Shown here in pieces: positions 26,314-34,280 of a stretch of 64,000 nt of DNA (within the stretch, counting starts at the first letter, position 1; every line of letters begins with the position of its first letter). A model generated the notes under the pieces. The model was given only the letters and a program-made list of their open reading frames with translations, searched no databases and had not been told where the DNA came from. Origin of the DNA: CAYSNP01 sp964432485. Lineage in GTDB: Bacteria; Bacillota; Clostridia; Christensenellales; DTU072. The stretch is taken from positions 1 through 64,000 of the forward strand of contig CAYSNP010000002.1 of assembly GCA_964432485.1 (NCBI GenBank). Direction: 5' to 3'. The position numbers and the translations under genes are program-made.

Positions 26314-26904
26314 ATGAAGAAAACCTTATTGATAGATATTGATGATACCTTAATTAATAGTTTTGAACTTCCAATAGTTAATCAATTTTTGGGGACGAAT
26401 TATGGGGAAGAGGACTTTAAGAGCTATATTCAGGAGATTTTCACCGACCCTAGCGAAATGGAGCGGTTTCATGAATTTTTATTCACTCAAAAAGTATATG
26501 GGGATGATACAATAAAGGTAAAGGATGATGCCATAAGAGTTGTGAAGAAACTAAGCAAAGCATATAGCGTCTACCTATGTTCTGATTACACCTTTTGGCA
26601 AAAACCTTGGGAGTCTGATAGATTTTTTGTTGAAAAGTTTCATTTTCTTAAAAGGCATTTTAATTTCATAAGTCCCTTGCAGCATATTTTTTTGAAAGAA
26701 AAGCAATTATTGCAAGCAGATATTATGATTGATGATAGAATTGAAAATTTTGGAGAAAACATTAGACAACGCATATTGTTTTCAGCTTATCATAATAAAA
26801 CGATATCATCCGACGAGCTAAGAGACCGCGGGATAATAAGAGTCGACACGTGGTCGGACATAGAAAGTTTGTTGCTTGACGGTAAAAAGAGAGGTGACAA
26901 TTAA
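26314..26904 (+). CDS. HAD-fold 5'-nucleotidase (NT5C-like)
   Basis: A 196-residue HAD-superfamily phosphatase. Motif I is LLIDIDDTLIN near the N-terminus (nucleophile Asp8 and Asp10), motif II is LCSDYT, and motif IV is IMIDDRIENF. This pattern fits the NT5C/deoxyribonucleotidase branch, which dephosphorylates nucleoside monophosphates. Start ATG follows TGGAGGACTAA. The stop codon is one base before the start of the TIR-like gene, so the two are translationally coupled. Inferred role: to act on the same nucleotide pool as its partner, perhaps clearing a product or signal. Confidence 0.8.
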   Translation: MKKTLLIDIDDTLINSFELPIVNQFLGTNYGEEDFKSYIQEIFTDPSEMERFHEFLFTQKVYGDDTIKVKDDAIRVVKKLSKAYSVYLCSDYTFWQKPWESDRFFVEKFHFLKRHFNFISPLQHIFLKEKQLLQADIMIDDRIENFGENIRQRILFSAYHNKTISSDELRDRGIIRVDTWSDIESLLLDGKKRGDN

Positions 26905-26905
26905 C

Positions 26906-28225
26906 ATGGACGCAACGAATGAGAAAGTCTTTATTGCATGGGGCGGGAACCAACCACTTGCAAAAGCAGTTAGTGAAAAAATATCAAAGTATAAGTTTTC
27001 GGCTATTGTAGGCGGAGGTCAAGTTACCGACTTGTATTTGGGAAATCAGATTTTGACCCAAATGCGTCAATGTACTCAAGCGGTTATTTTGGTACAAAGA
27101 ACATCTAGTGATAGTAGCAAATACAATTTGAATGACAACATGATGTTTGAATGGGGATATTTGACGAGTCAAATGCCACCGAATAAAATTCATGTGTTCC
27201 TCATTGACATGCAAGCAAAGCATTTGCCGAGTGATTTGATGGGAACGTGGGCTACTGAAATTATACAGAGTAATCGGACAATGGAAGATGTTGCAGAAGA
27301 AGTAGCAAGAACATTTCATGCCAATGCCTCAATCCCAATTGAAGTAAACAAAATGGAAGTTTTGCATACTTGGGAACGAACTAAGCGCCTAATTGAAAAT
27401 TACAACGAATCTTCAAACATTTCGGATGTGGAAATGGCTCACATCCTCCTGCACAGCATTGAAACAAATTATCAATATATGGAGGATGAGTACACTGAAA
27501 AAATTCTTAATAATATGAAGCCAATTTCTAATTTACTTGCATATGTTGTTCAACTTTTCAAGGTTAATATAACTCTTGTTAGAGAAACAAATCATTTAAC
27601 AAGTCCAATTGACTTTGATTTATATGAAGAGCTAAAAAGCATTTGCAGCAGGGACGTAAACTTCATTGATAAGGATGAAAACCTAAATATGTGGATTCAA
27701 TTTTACAAGGTTGATCATTTAATAATGTTACATTCATCTATTGCAACTAATCCTGAATTGAGAGATGAGGAGAAAAGTCTATATATAAAAAAATCAGTAC
27801 AAGAGGGAGAGCGGGCGCTTGACATTCTGCAAAAAATCATTTCCGAATTTCCAAGGGATAAAAATTATGTGAACTTATTCGTAGGGTATATTCATGGCCA
27901 TTTACGATATCACTGTTATAGTAAAATCGAGTGTTCGGATAAAGCTTCGTACCATAGCAAATTAGCGGTTGATGCTTTTAGAGATTTTTACTTAACATTT
28001 AAGCAACTGTTTCCTGGTGATGGATATTTGATTAATCAATTCGCACAAACTTACTATTTGGATCTTGCGAGGCATGCAGACTATGTTTCTGATGCAGGAG
28101 AACAAATGATGATACGAAGAATGATATCTTCATTTTTGTCGAAATATCAGCAGCAAGCAGAGCGCCAGCATAAGATATTTAAAAAACTTAAAGATAGGGC
28201 AAAAAGAATATTGAAGGATGGATAA
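26906..28225 (+). CDS. TIR-like nucleotide-binding domain protein with helical C-terminal region
   Basis: A 439-residue protein; the ATG follows GAGGTGACAATTAAC and lies one base after the nucleotidase stop. Residues ~5-120 match the TIR-like domain of predicted nucleotide-binding proteins (PF10137 type, as in Cap12-like effectors): KVFIAWGG at the start, NQILTQMRQCTQAVILV, DNMMFEWGYLTSQ with the conserved Glu82 where NADase activity is expected, and LPSDLMGTWATEI near the end. Residues ~150-439 are helical (HTWERTKRLIENYNESS onward) and match nothing I recognise; such regions in defence proteins serve as sensors or oligomerisation parts. No CD-NTase or SMODS gene is adjacent. NAD cleavage and antiviral defence are inference from the domain. 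Confidence 0.7.
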   Translation: MDATNEKVFIAWGGNQPLAKAVSEKISKYKFSAIVGGGQVTDLYLGNQILTQMRQCTQAVILVQRTSSDSSKYNLNDNMMFEWGYLTSQMPPNKIHVFLIDMQAKHLPSDLMGTWATEIIQSNRTMEDVAEEVARTFHANASIPIEVNKMEVLHTWERTKRLIENYNESSNISDVEMAHILLHSIETNYQYMEDEYTEKILNNMKPISNLLAYVVQLFKVNITLVRETNHLTSPIDFDLYEELKSICSRDVNFIDKDENLNMWIQFYKVDHLIMLHSSIATNPELRDEEKSLYIKKSVQEGERALDILQKIISEFPRDKNYVNLFVGYIHGHLRYHCYSKIECSDKASYHSKLAVDAFRDFYLTFKQLFPGDGYLINQFAQTYYLDLARHADYVSDAGEQMMIRRMISSFLSKYQQQAERQHKIFKKLKDRAKRILKDG

Positions 28226-28510
28226 AGCCGAGTAAAAAGCCGCTGAAATTATTAAGGGCTGAGCAAAAAACAGTAAATATACATAGAAGAAAAACCAAGC
28301 ATAATTAAAAAGCGGCTAGCTTATTTCAGCGGGCTACTAGAGAGGATAAATGTTGAGAAAAACGGTTACCTTGAGTTAGCATTAAAAAATGATATTATGC
28401 TACATCTTGCCTTTGGCGTTCTTAATTACAGCGGTCGTTAAGTCAAAAGGATAATCCACATAGCTATCCGTCAAGCATTCCTGAATCAAAAGAGAATTAA
28501 TATTTTTTAG
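28226..28510. other. Gap without intact gene
   Basis: About 285 bp after the TIR-like gene. Short open stretches interrupted by stops are seen in all frames, and none resembles a known protein. It may hold remains of older insertions, as the neighbouring hairpin array and the decayed fragment at 26115 suggest. Confidence 0.4.
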
Positions 28511-28514
28511 TGAT

Positions 28515-28693
28515 ATTGCTTACGCAATGATATTGACCTATCAACTTGACAGGGGTAGATAACCTACCGGTCAATGATATTTTTGCTAAAGCAAAAATGA
28601 TATTATATTTTTCTTTAACTTGACTTGAAAAGGCAAATATCATTCACGAAGTGAATACCATTGCGAAGCAATAGCACTTTTCCGCAAGGAAAA
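28515..28693. repeat. Array of small hairpins with GATAT spacers
   Basis: Five short perfect hairpins follow one another: ATTGC-TTAC-GCAAT (28515-28528), ATTTTTGC-TAAA-GCAAAAAT (28579-28598), ATTCAC-GAA-GTGAAT (28642-28656), ATTGC-GAA-GCAAT (28660-28672) and TTTTCC-GCAA-GGAAAA (28678-28693, a GNRA-type loop). ATTGACC at 28532 and GGTCAAT at 28569 form a further longer stem. Motifs such as ATGATATT recur between them. Comparable strings of little palindromes occur as non-coding repeats in clostridial genomes. It ends at a strong terminator next to a tRNA gene. Confidence 0.75.
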
Positions 28694-28702
28694 ATATAAT
28701 TG

Positions 28703-28740
28703 AAAAAGAGTTGAATTTCAGAGAAATTCAACTCTTTTTT
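28703..28740. terminator. Bidirectional intrinsic terminator next to tRNA-Ala
   Basis: A 16-bp stem (AAAAAGAGTTGAATTT / AAATTCAACTCTTTTT) with loop CAGAG. It has a T-run in both directions, so it can end the minus-strand tRNA transcript and any plus-strand transcript from the hairpin array. Confidence 0.9.
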
Positions 28741-28816
28741 TGGTGGAGATAAGGGGACTTGAACCCCTGACCTATGCGTTGCGAACGCATCGCTCTACCA
28801 GCTGAGCCATATCCCC
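28741..28816 (-). tRNA. tRNA-Ala (anticodon CGC)
   Basis: A 76-nt cloverleaf with CCA encoded. The acceptor stem pairs G1-C72 onward and contains the G3-U70 pair that marks alanine tRNAs. The anticodon stem ATGCG/CGCAT closes the loop TTCGCAA, giving anticodon CGC (reads GCG). D-arm GCTC/GAGC and T-arm with TTCAAGT are normal. Terminator immediately 3'. Confidence 0.95.
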
Positions 28817-28920
28817 AAGTGCTGATATTGTAGCATAATTTGTTCTTTTTTAGCAAGAGAATTAAGAGAAACCATAGGTGGAATATTAAAAAATCGCAGA
28901 CAAGTTTGCTTTAGCACCAA

Positions 28921-28949
28921 TTGCAATCAGCAGGTAAATATGTTATGAT
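28921..28949 (+). promoter_or_regulatory. Promoter of the first small-lipoprotein gene
   Basis: TTGCAA (28921-28926), 17-bp spacer, TATGAT (28944-28949), 31 bp before the ATG at 28981. Confidence 0.6.
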
Positions 28950-28980
28950 TATTTTAAGATTATATGCACGGCGGACATCA

Positions 28981-29411
28981 ATGAAAGGTATAAAGATAAT
29001 AAGCGTTTTTTTAATTCTGGTGCTTTTGACTTCATTATGCAGTTGCTCCAGAAGAGTATTTTATAAAAGAAAAGATATAGAAAGCGTATCTTTCCGCTTA
29101 GCGTATCCTGATGCTACAATCTTGGAAGAAGATGACATTACAGACCCTGAGGTTTTAGATGCTGTTAGCAAAGCCCTTAAAAGGCTAAACTTTAATCGTT
29201 ATAAACCTTGGGGCAATATCTGGACCTTGGAACGCTATGACTATATAAAACCGCAATACTGTCACATTATGAAAGTAAAACTAAAGAATATGGCACTATT
29301 GTATATAGTATTGACCAAGAGAATAAATGTTACAGCATGGAAGGCTATAGAAATTACTCCAAAAATGGAGAGAAATTAGTAGAAGTAATGGAGCAATACT
29401 TTGCAGAATAA
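28981..29411 (+). pseudogene. Small lipoprotein of a four-member family, frameshifted (copy 1)
   Basis: The frame from the ATG at 28981 gives a lipoprotein signal (TSLCSC), then FYKRKDIESVSFRL and ITDPEVLDAVSKALKRLNFN, all matching copies 2-4. Near 29281-29286 (CTAAAGAA) the match moves to another frame: from 29286 the sequence reads EYGTIVYSIDQENKCYS and KNGEKLVEVMEQYFAE with a stop at 29409-29411, which is the family C-terminus. One lost A in the run of A bases explains it. The in-frame product ends at 29379 with an unrelated tail. A sequencing error is possible. Confidence 0.8.
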
Positions 29412-29457
29412 AAGCTGGTAGCTTTATTTGTTGAAAGGCGGCAGGAGAAATAATATT

Positions 29458-29889
29458 ATGAAAAGTAAAAAAGCTCTTTGTATCGTTTTAATCTTGGCAA
29501 CCTTATTGTCATTTAGCGGGTGTGCAAAAACAGGTTTATTCTTTAAAAGAAAAAATATAGATAGCTTATACTTTCAGATGTCGCTAAAAAATGGGACTGT
29601 TGTAAGTGAAAATGTTACAGATCCGGAAGTAATAGATAGAGTTTATGATGTTCTTAAAAAAATAAAGTTTAATAATAAGCGGCCTAGAAACAATATATTG
29701 TCAGGAGAAAAATATACTTATTACGCTCCCGCAACTTATCATATTTTAGGGATAAACACCAAAAAGAATGGCACCTTGAATCTAGAAATTGATATGCATA
29801 ACAGATGCTTTGTAACTACTGATTACAGAAGACACTCTACAGCGGGAGAAGAGCTTGTTGAAATTATGACAGAGTATTTTGATACATAG
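29458..29889 (+). CDS. Small lipoprotein of a four-member family (copy 2)
   Basis: A 143-residue protein starting at the ATG after GGCAGGAGAAATAATATT; a TTG start ten codons upstream is less likely. The lipobox is FSGC. The family pattern follows: FFKRKNIDSLYFQM, VTDPEVIDRVYDVLKKIKFNNK, ATYHILGIN, a short strand pair with a Cys (NRCF), and GEELVEIMTEYFD at the end. Nothing in it suggests catalysis. It is probably held on the outer membrane face. Function unknown; the family is defined here only by comparison within the window. Confidence 0.8.
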   Translation: MKSKKALCIVLILATLLSFSGCAKTGLFFKRKNIDSLYFQMSLKNGTVVSENVTDPEVIDRVYDVLKKIKFNNKRPRNNILSGEKYTYYAPATYHILGINTKKNGTLNLEIDMHNRCFVTTDYRRHSTAGEELVEIMTEYFDT

Positions 29890-29992
29890 TATTGACATTG
29901 CTTTGCAATCTTTACAATTATTCTTTTCTTTTTTCAAAAAGACCAGAAAGTCTTTATAATAATAGCAAATCTTTCTTTAAAGGAGAACTAAT

Positions 29993-30535
29993 ATGAGTAA
30001 ATATGCAATTATTGTAGTGGATATGCTCAATGACTTTGTAACCGGAGCATTAGGCTGCGACAGAGCAAAGGAGATTGTGCCTGCTAATGCCAAACTAATC
30101 CAAGCGGCAAGAGCTAAAGGTATCCCGGTGATTTATTCTAACGACAGTCACCTTAAAGGGATAGACCACGAGCTAAAGTTTTGGGGAGACCACGCTATAA
30201 GAGGTACTTACGGAGCTGAGGTTATACCTGAACTTGCACCTACCGATATAGACTATATTGTTCCTAAAAGGAGATATAGCGGCTTCTTTCAAACTGATTT
30301 GCTTATTTTGCTACAAGAGCTAAAAGTAAACACTTTAATTGTTACCGGACTGCATACACATATGTGTTGCAGGCACACTTGCGCAGATGGTTATTGCTAC
30401 GGCTATAAGATAATTGTCCCCAAGGATGCCACCAATGCCTTTACAGAAGAAGACTACCAATCAGGACTAAAATATCTTAAAGAAGTTTATGATGCTACTA
30501 TTACCACTGTTAGCGAGTTAGTTAAAAAGTTTTAA
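29993..30535 (+). CDS. Isochorismatase/nicotinamidase-like cysteine hydrolase
   Basis: A 180-residue protein of the cysteine hydrolase family. The catalytic triad is visible: Asp in IIVVDMLNDF, Lys in VPKRRYSGF and Cys in GLHTHMCCRHTCADG. Substrate of the group varies (nicotinamide, isochorismate, N-carbamoyl amides). Start ATG follows AAAGGAGAACTAAT. A hydrolase of known fold between members of the small-lipoprotein family appears to be a separate gene, with 103 bp before it and 44 bp after it. Confidence 0.85.
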   Translation: MSKYAIIVVDMLNDFVTGALGCDRAKEIVPANAKLIQAARAKGIPVIYSNDSHLKGIDHELKFWGDHAIRGTYGAEVIPELAPTDIDYIVPKRRYSGFFQTDLLILLQELKVNTLIVTGLHTHMCCRHTCADGYCYGYKIIVPKDATNAFTEEDYQSGLKYLKEVYDATITTVSELVKKF

Positions 30536-30544
30536 GCTACTTTA

Positions 30545-30573
30545 TTGCTAATATAGCTAAAATGTGCTATATT
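30545..30573 (+). promoter_or_regulatory. Promoter of lipoprotein copy 3, probably leaderless transcript
   Basis: TTGCTA (30545-30550), 17-bp spacer, TATATT (30568-30573). The ATG at 30580 is only 6 bp after the -10 box, about where transcription should start, and no ribosome binding site precedes it. Confidence 0.6.
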
Positions 30574-30579
30574 AAATAA

Positions 30580-31023
30580 ATGAAAATCAAAAAGATTCTT
30601 TATGTAAATCTAGTATTAATATTGATAGGTAGCTTGCTGACTGCTTGCGGTAGACAAGGTGTTTTTTTCAAAAGAAAACATATAGAAAGCATAGATTTTT
30701 ACTTAATTTCTAACAACGTTATTATAAAAGAAGCCAAAAATATTAAAGATAAAGAAACTTTAGATGCAATTTATAAAGTGCTTAAAAACATAAGGTTTAA
30801 TAAAAAATTCTCTGATTCTGCTATAAGTGAAGGTCTGAATGAACCTGAAACCTATTATGTATTAGATGTAAACTTAAGAGAAAATTATGGCTTATACTCT
30901 CTGCATATTTCAGAGGCAGGAAGATGTTTTAACTATAAGGACAAAGGTTATGAATATTTTTCTCTGTCAGGGGATAGATTATTAGAAATAATAGAAAACT
31001 ATTTTGAGCAGCAGGAATCATAA
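30580..31023 (+). CDS. Small lipoprotein of a four-member family (copy 3)
   Basis: A 147-residue protein with lipobox LTAC, then FFKRKHIESIDFYLI, KDKETLDAIYKVLKNIRFNKK, TYYVLDVNLREN, GRCFNY and SGDRLLEIIENYFEQ. These line up with copies 2 and 4. No ribosome binding site is visible and a good promoter lies directly ahead, so the message may begin at or next to the ATG. Function unknown. Confidence 0.8.
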   Translation: MKIKKILYVNLVLILIGSLLTACGRQGVFFKRKHIESIDFYLISNNVIIKEAKNIKDKETLDAIYKVLKNIRFNKKFSDSAISEGLNEPETYYVLDVNLRENYGLYSLHISEAGRCFNYKDKGYEYFSLSGDRLLEIIENYFEQQES

Positions 31024-31055
31024 CATATGAGATTAATACTTAGAAAGGTAAAAAT

Positions 31056-31511
31056 ATGAAATTAAAGAAACTGATATGTGTTGTTTTAGCGTTGGCTATC
31101 CTATTTTCGCTTGTAGGATGCAACCGTAAATGGGCTAACTTTAAGAAAGATAAAATAGAAAGCCTGAGTTTCGAGTTGGAATATCCTAATGGGGTAACAA
31201 AATCTGATAGCGATATTACTGATCCCAAAGTTATCAGTGATACATATCAAATGTTGCAGAAAATAAAGTTCAATAAGAAATTACCAAAAAGAGAAAGCAT
31301 ATGGCATAATATAGAAATTGTTTACGAGGAGCCCGCTGTGTACCATACTTTAAGCATTAAGCTAAAAGACGGAGGGCATAAATTTTTATATATAGATAGC
31401 AAAACTAATTATTGTTACAGCCCCGGCGAATATAGGATATATTCTGACTCCGGAGAGCAGGTACTGGCTGTTATGGTAAAATATTTTCAAAATAAAGAAG
31501 AGTCAAGCTAA
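31056..31511 (+). CDS. Small lipoprotein of a four-member family (copy 4)
   Basis: A 151-residue protein with lipobox LVGC, then NFKKDKIESLSFELEYP, ITDPKVISDTYQMLQKIKFNKK, AVYHTLSIKLKDG, a Cys near the same place as in the other copies (NYCYS), and SGEQVLAVMVKYFQ. Start ATG follows AGAAAGGTAAAAAT, 32 bp after copy 3, so the two may be co-transcribed. Its 3' end overlaps the convergent ABC ATPase gene by 9 bp. Function unknown. Confidence 0.8.
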   Translation: MKLKKLICVVLALAILFSLVGCNRKWANFKKDKIESLSFELEYPNGVTKSDSDITDPKVISDTYQMLQKIKFNKKLPKRESIWHNIEIVYEEPAVYHTLSIKLKDGGHKFLYIDSKTNYCYSPGEYRIYSDSGEQVLAVMVKYFQNKEESS

Positions 31512-32297
31512 TAGCATTCTATCGCTAACAAAGTTTTCGCCTACGCTCTCTTCAAACTTTGCCATAAGGTCGGGTACTGTAATTTTACTTTTTTCCTCAC
31601 CTTCTACATGATATATAATCATACCGTTATGCATCATAATCAATCTGTTGCCATATTTTATTGCATCTTTCATATTATGAGTGACCATCAAAGTAGTAAG
31701 GTTATGCTCTGAGGTGATTTGCTCTGTAAGGTGCTGTACTTTAAGTGCGGTCTTAGGGTCCAATGCGGCAGCATGCTCATCCAGCAATAACATTTTTGGC
31801 TTGCGCAGCGTTGCCATAAGCAAGGTAAGAGCTTGCCTTTGCCCTCCGCTAAGCAAGCCCACCTTATTGGTCAGCCTATCTTCCAATCCTAGCCCTAATA
31901 GCTTTAGCTGCTGATAAAACAACTCCTTTTCCTGCTTGGTTATCTCCCATCGCAAAGTGCGCTTCTTCCCTCGCCTATATGCCAAAGCAAGGTTTTCTTG
32001 AATTTCCATAGAAGCGGAAGTGCCCATCATAGGGTCTTGAAAAACCCTGCCAAAGAACTTTGCCCTTTTATACTCCGGCAGATTGGTGATATTGATATCA
32101 CCCAACATAATCTTGCCGCTGTCAGCCAAATGAACGCCGCTAATAAGATTGAGCAAGGTAGATTTGCCCGCTCCGTTACCGCCAATTACTGTAATAAAAT
32201 CACCGTCATTGATAGAAAGGCTAACATCTATAATGGCCTTCTTTTCTGTTATCAGCCCTTTGTTAAAAGTTTTATGAATGTTGGTTATCTCCAGCAT
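31503..32297 (-). CDS. ABC transporter ATPase (TrpXYZ-like importer)
   Basis: A 264-residue ATPase with Walker A GGNGAGKST, Q-loop FQDP, signature LSGGQRQALT, Walker B MLLLDEHAAALDP and H-loop VTHN. The DEHAAALDP form is typical of the ATPases that accompany PF04392-type binding proteins. Third gene of the importer unit: permease (27 bp gap) and binding protein upstream. Confidence 0.9.
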   Translation of the reverse strand: MLEITNIHKTFNKGLITEKKAIIDVSLSINDGDFITVIGGNGAGKSTLLNLISGVHLADSGKIMLGDINITNLPEYKRAKFFGRVFQDPMMGTSASMEIQENLALAYRRGKKRTLRWEITKQEKELFYQQLKLLGLGLEDRLTNKVGLLSGGQRQALTLLMATLRKPKMLLLDEHAAALDPKTALKVQHLTEQITSEHNLTTLMVTHNMKDAIKYGNRLIMMHNGMIIYHVEGEEKSKITVPDLMAKFEESVGENFVSDRMLLA

Positions 32298-32324
32298 TTT
32301 AATTTCTCTCTTTTTGCCATAATC

Positions 32325-33218
32325 TTAAACACCCTTTAGCTTTTTAGGCTTTTTAAGATGCGGTATACCTAAGGCGATTATTACTATTAAGGCGGTAAGC
32401 AGTTTGATATCGGACGCTTCCAAAAAGTTAAAGAGCAGCACCAGCGAAATGATTAGGCGGTATACCACGCTGCCTAATACAATAAAAGTCAGCTTTAGCC
32501 AAAAAGGGAACTTTTGACCTGTAAATGCCTCTCCTATAATTACGGACGCCAACCCTATCACAATAGAGCCTGAACCCATTGTAGCATTGGAGTTTGCCTG
32601 ATGTTGCGCAACAAGCGCTCCGCAAAGTGCAACAAGAGCATTGCTTATCATTAAAGCCAGTATTTTGGTATTGTCTGTATTGATACCTTGTGCACGGCAC
32701 ATCTTTTCGTTGTCGCCCGTTGCCCTGATTGCGCATCCTATCTCGGTGCCGAAAAACCAATAAAGGGCGGCTACAGCTATTGATGTAAATAGTATAGCGA
32801 TAATAAAGATAGAAAAGTTGTACGCTATACCCTTATCCATAAAAAAGCTAATTAAAGTATCTTTCCTAAGCAGGGAAAGGTTTGCCCCGCCCATTATCCT
32901 GATATTGATAGAGTATAGGCCTATCATTACCAGTATGCCTGCAAGAATGGGCGGGATTTTTAATTTAGTATTTAACAAGCCGGTAGCCAACCCCGCCAAC
33001 GCGCCAATCATTAAGGACAGCACACATGCTGTTACAAGACCTAAGGCAGTCTTGGCAATAAATACAGCCATAACGGAAGCACCTAAAGTAAAACTGCCCT
33101 CTACGGTAAGGTCGGGAAAATTCAAAATCCTGAAAGAAATGAACACACCCAAAGCAAAAAGCCCCCAGAGCATGCCTTGGTTTGCGCCGGCAAAGAGCGT
33201 ATGAATTAAAGCTGCCAT
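32325..33218 (-). CDS. ABC transporter permease (TrpXYZ-like importer)
   Basis: A 297-residue membrane protein with about eight to nine hydrophobic segments, of the LivH/BPD_transp_2 class (FPDLTVEGSFTLGASV near residue 35, MLWGLFALGVFISFRIL at the start). AIRATGDNEKMCRAQGINTD near residue 180 is the ATPase-contacting loop. It sits between the binding protein and ATPase genes. Confidence 0.9.
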   Translation of the reverse strand: MAALIHTLFAGANQGMLWGLFALGVFISFRILNFPDLTVEGSFTLGASVMAVFIAKTALGLVTACVLSLMIGALAGLATGLLNTKLKIPPILAGILVMIGLYSINIRIMGGANLSLLRKDTLISFFMDKGIAYNFSIFIIAILFTSIAVAALYWFFGTEIGCAIRATGDNEKMCRAQGINTDNTKILALMISNALVALCGALVAQHQANSNATMGSGSIVIGLASVIIGEAFTGQKFPFWLKLTFIVLGSVVYRLIISLVLLFNFLEASDIKLLTALIVIIALGIPHLKKPKKLKGV

Positions 33219-33252
33219 AAGTCTTCCTTTAATATATTATTCTAGTTTGCTT

Positions 33253-34245
33253 CTAGTTTGCCAAATCCAATACTGTCTGCGGAATTTCAAATCCTATCTC
33301 ATCTGCTACTGTTTGATTAATAGATAGCACAGGGTTCTTTTCTGACCATTCAACAGGAGTCGCGCTTATATCTGCACCCTCGACCAATACTCTATACGCC
33401 ATACGAGCCGCCTGCTTGCCCATTTCATAATAGCTTAATCCGTAGGTGGCTATTCCGCAAGAGTCATTAATACCCGTTTCAGCAGCAACTATTGGCAGGG
33501 GCGTTGTCCTTGCCTTATTTGCGACATGCACAGCCTCGGCCGCATTGGCTATCATATTGTCAGTAGGCAAATATATTGCACCAATCTCACTTGCGTCAAT
33601 GGAGTTTATTTGTCCTGCAATTTCATTTTGGTCTGTAATAGCCTTTTCAACTACTGTAAGCCCCATTTCAAATTCGTCAATTTTAGCCCTAACGGTTGCA
33701 AGTTGTGCCACAGAATTTGGCTCGCCGCTGTTATAGACAAAGGCAATTTTAGTTATCCCGGGGACAAGCAATTTAATAAGCTCAAGCTGTTTTTTCACTT
33801 GGATAGGAGCTAAGTCGTCCGAAACACCACTTACATTATATTTTGGCACTTCATTGGTATCTACCAAATTTGCAACCTCTGCATCAGTTACAGCAGCAAA
33901 AATTATGGGTTTTTCGGTGATTGCGCCTGCCGCCGCTATTGCCGCAGGTGTGGCTATGGCATACACCATATCGCTGTCGGAAACCTTGAACTGCTCGGAT
34001 ATTGTAGTGCAATTTTCCTCATCTCCCTCAGCATTTTTTACATTAAATGCCACCGTTTTGCCATCTGCATTTAGTAGCGCGGTAAGCTCATCCTTAAATC
34101 CTAGATAAGCATCGTCCAGCGCAGGGTGTGTAACAAGCTGCAAAACATCAATTGAATAATCATAATGTTCTTTATTACAACCTGTAAATATAAACACACT
34201 TACCACTATTGTTATCAAAACTAAAATAAATATCTTTTTACGCAT
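33253..34245 (-). CDS. Substrate-binding lipoprotein, ABC_sub_bind (TrpX-like) family
   Basis: A 330-residue lipoprotein (lipobox IFTGC) of the PF04392 family: VYAIATPAAIAAAGAI and PIIFAAVTDAEVANLV near residues 90-130, KIAFVYNSGEPNSVAQL, IYLPTDNMIANAAEAV and YYEMGKQAARMAYRVL. Members import aromatic amino acids or related small molecules in Firmicutes. Start ATG follows GGGAGGTGTTTTT. First gene of the unit, with a perfect consensus promoter. No T-box-like leader is visible. Confidence 0.9.
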   Translation of the reverse strand: MRKKIFILVLITIVVSVFIFTGCNKEHYDYSIDVLQLVTHPALDDAYLGFKDELTALLNADGKTVAFNVKNAEGDEENCTTISEQFKVSDSDMVYAIATPAAIAAAGAITEKPIIFAAVTDAEVANLVDTNEVPKYNVSGVSDDLAPIQVKKQLELIKLLVPGITKIAFVYNSGEPNSVAQLATVRAKIDEFEMGLTVVEKAITDQNEIAGQINSIDASEIGAIYLPTDNMIANAAEAVHVANKARTTPLPIVAAETGINDSCGIATYGLSYYEMGKQAARMAYRVLVEGADISATPVEWSEKNPVLSINQTVADEIGFEIPQTVLDLAN

Positions 34246-34280
34246 AAAAACACCTCCCTATTTTACAATGTTTTAGCGTA

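Noticed and set aside
28741..28816. Attachment-site duplicate of the tRNA 3' end in the accessory patch
   Set aside because: I looked for the tRNA 3' sequence between 25 and 28.7 kb and found no second copy.
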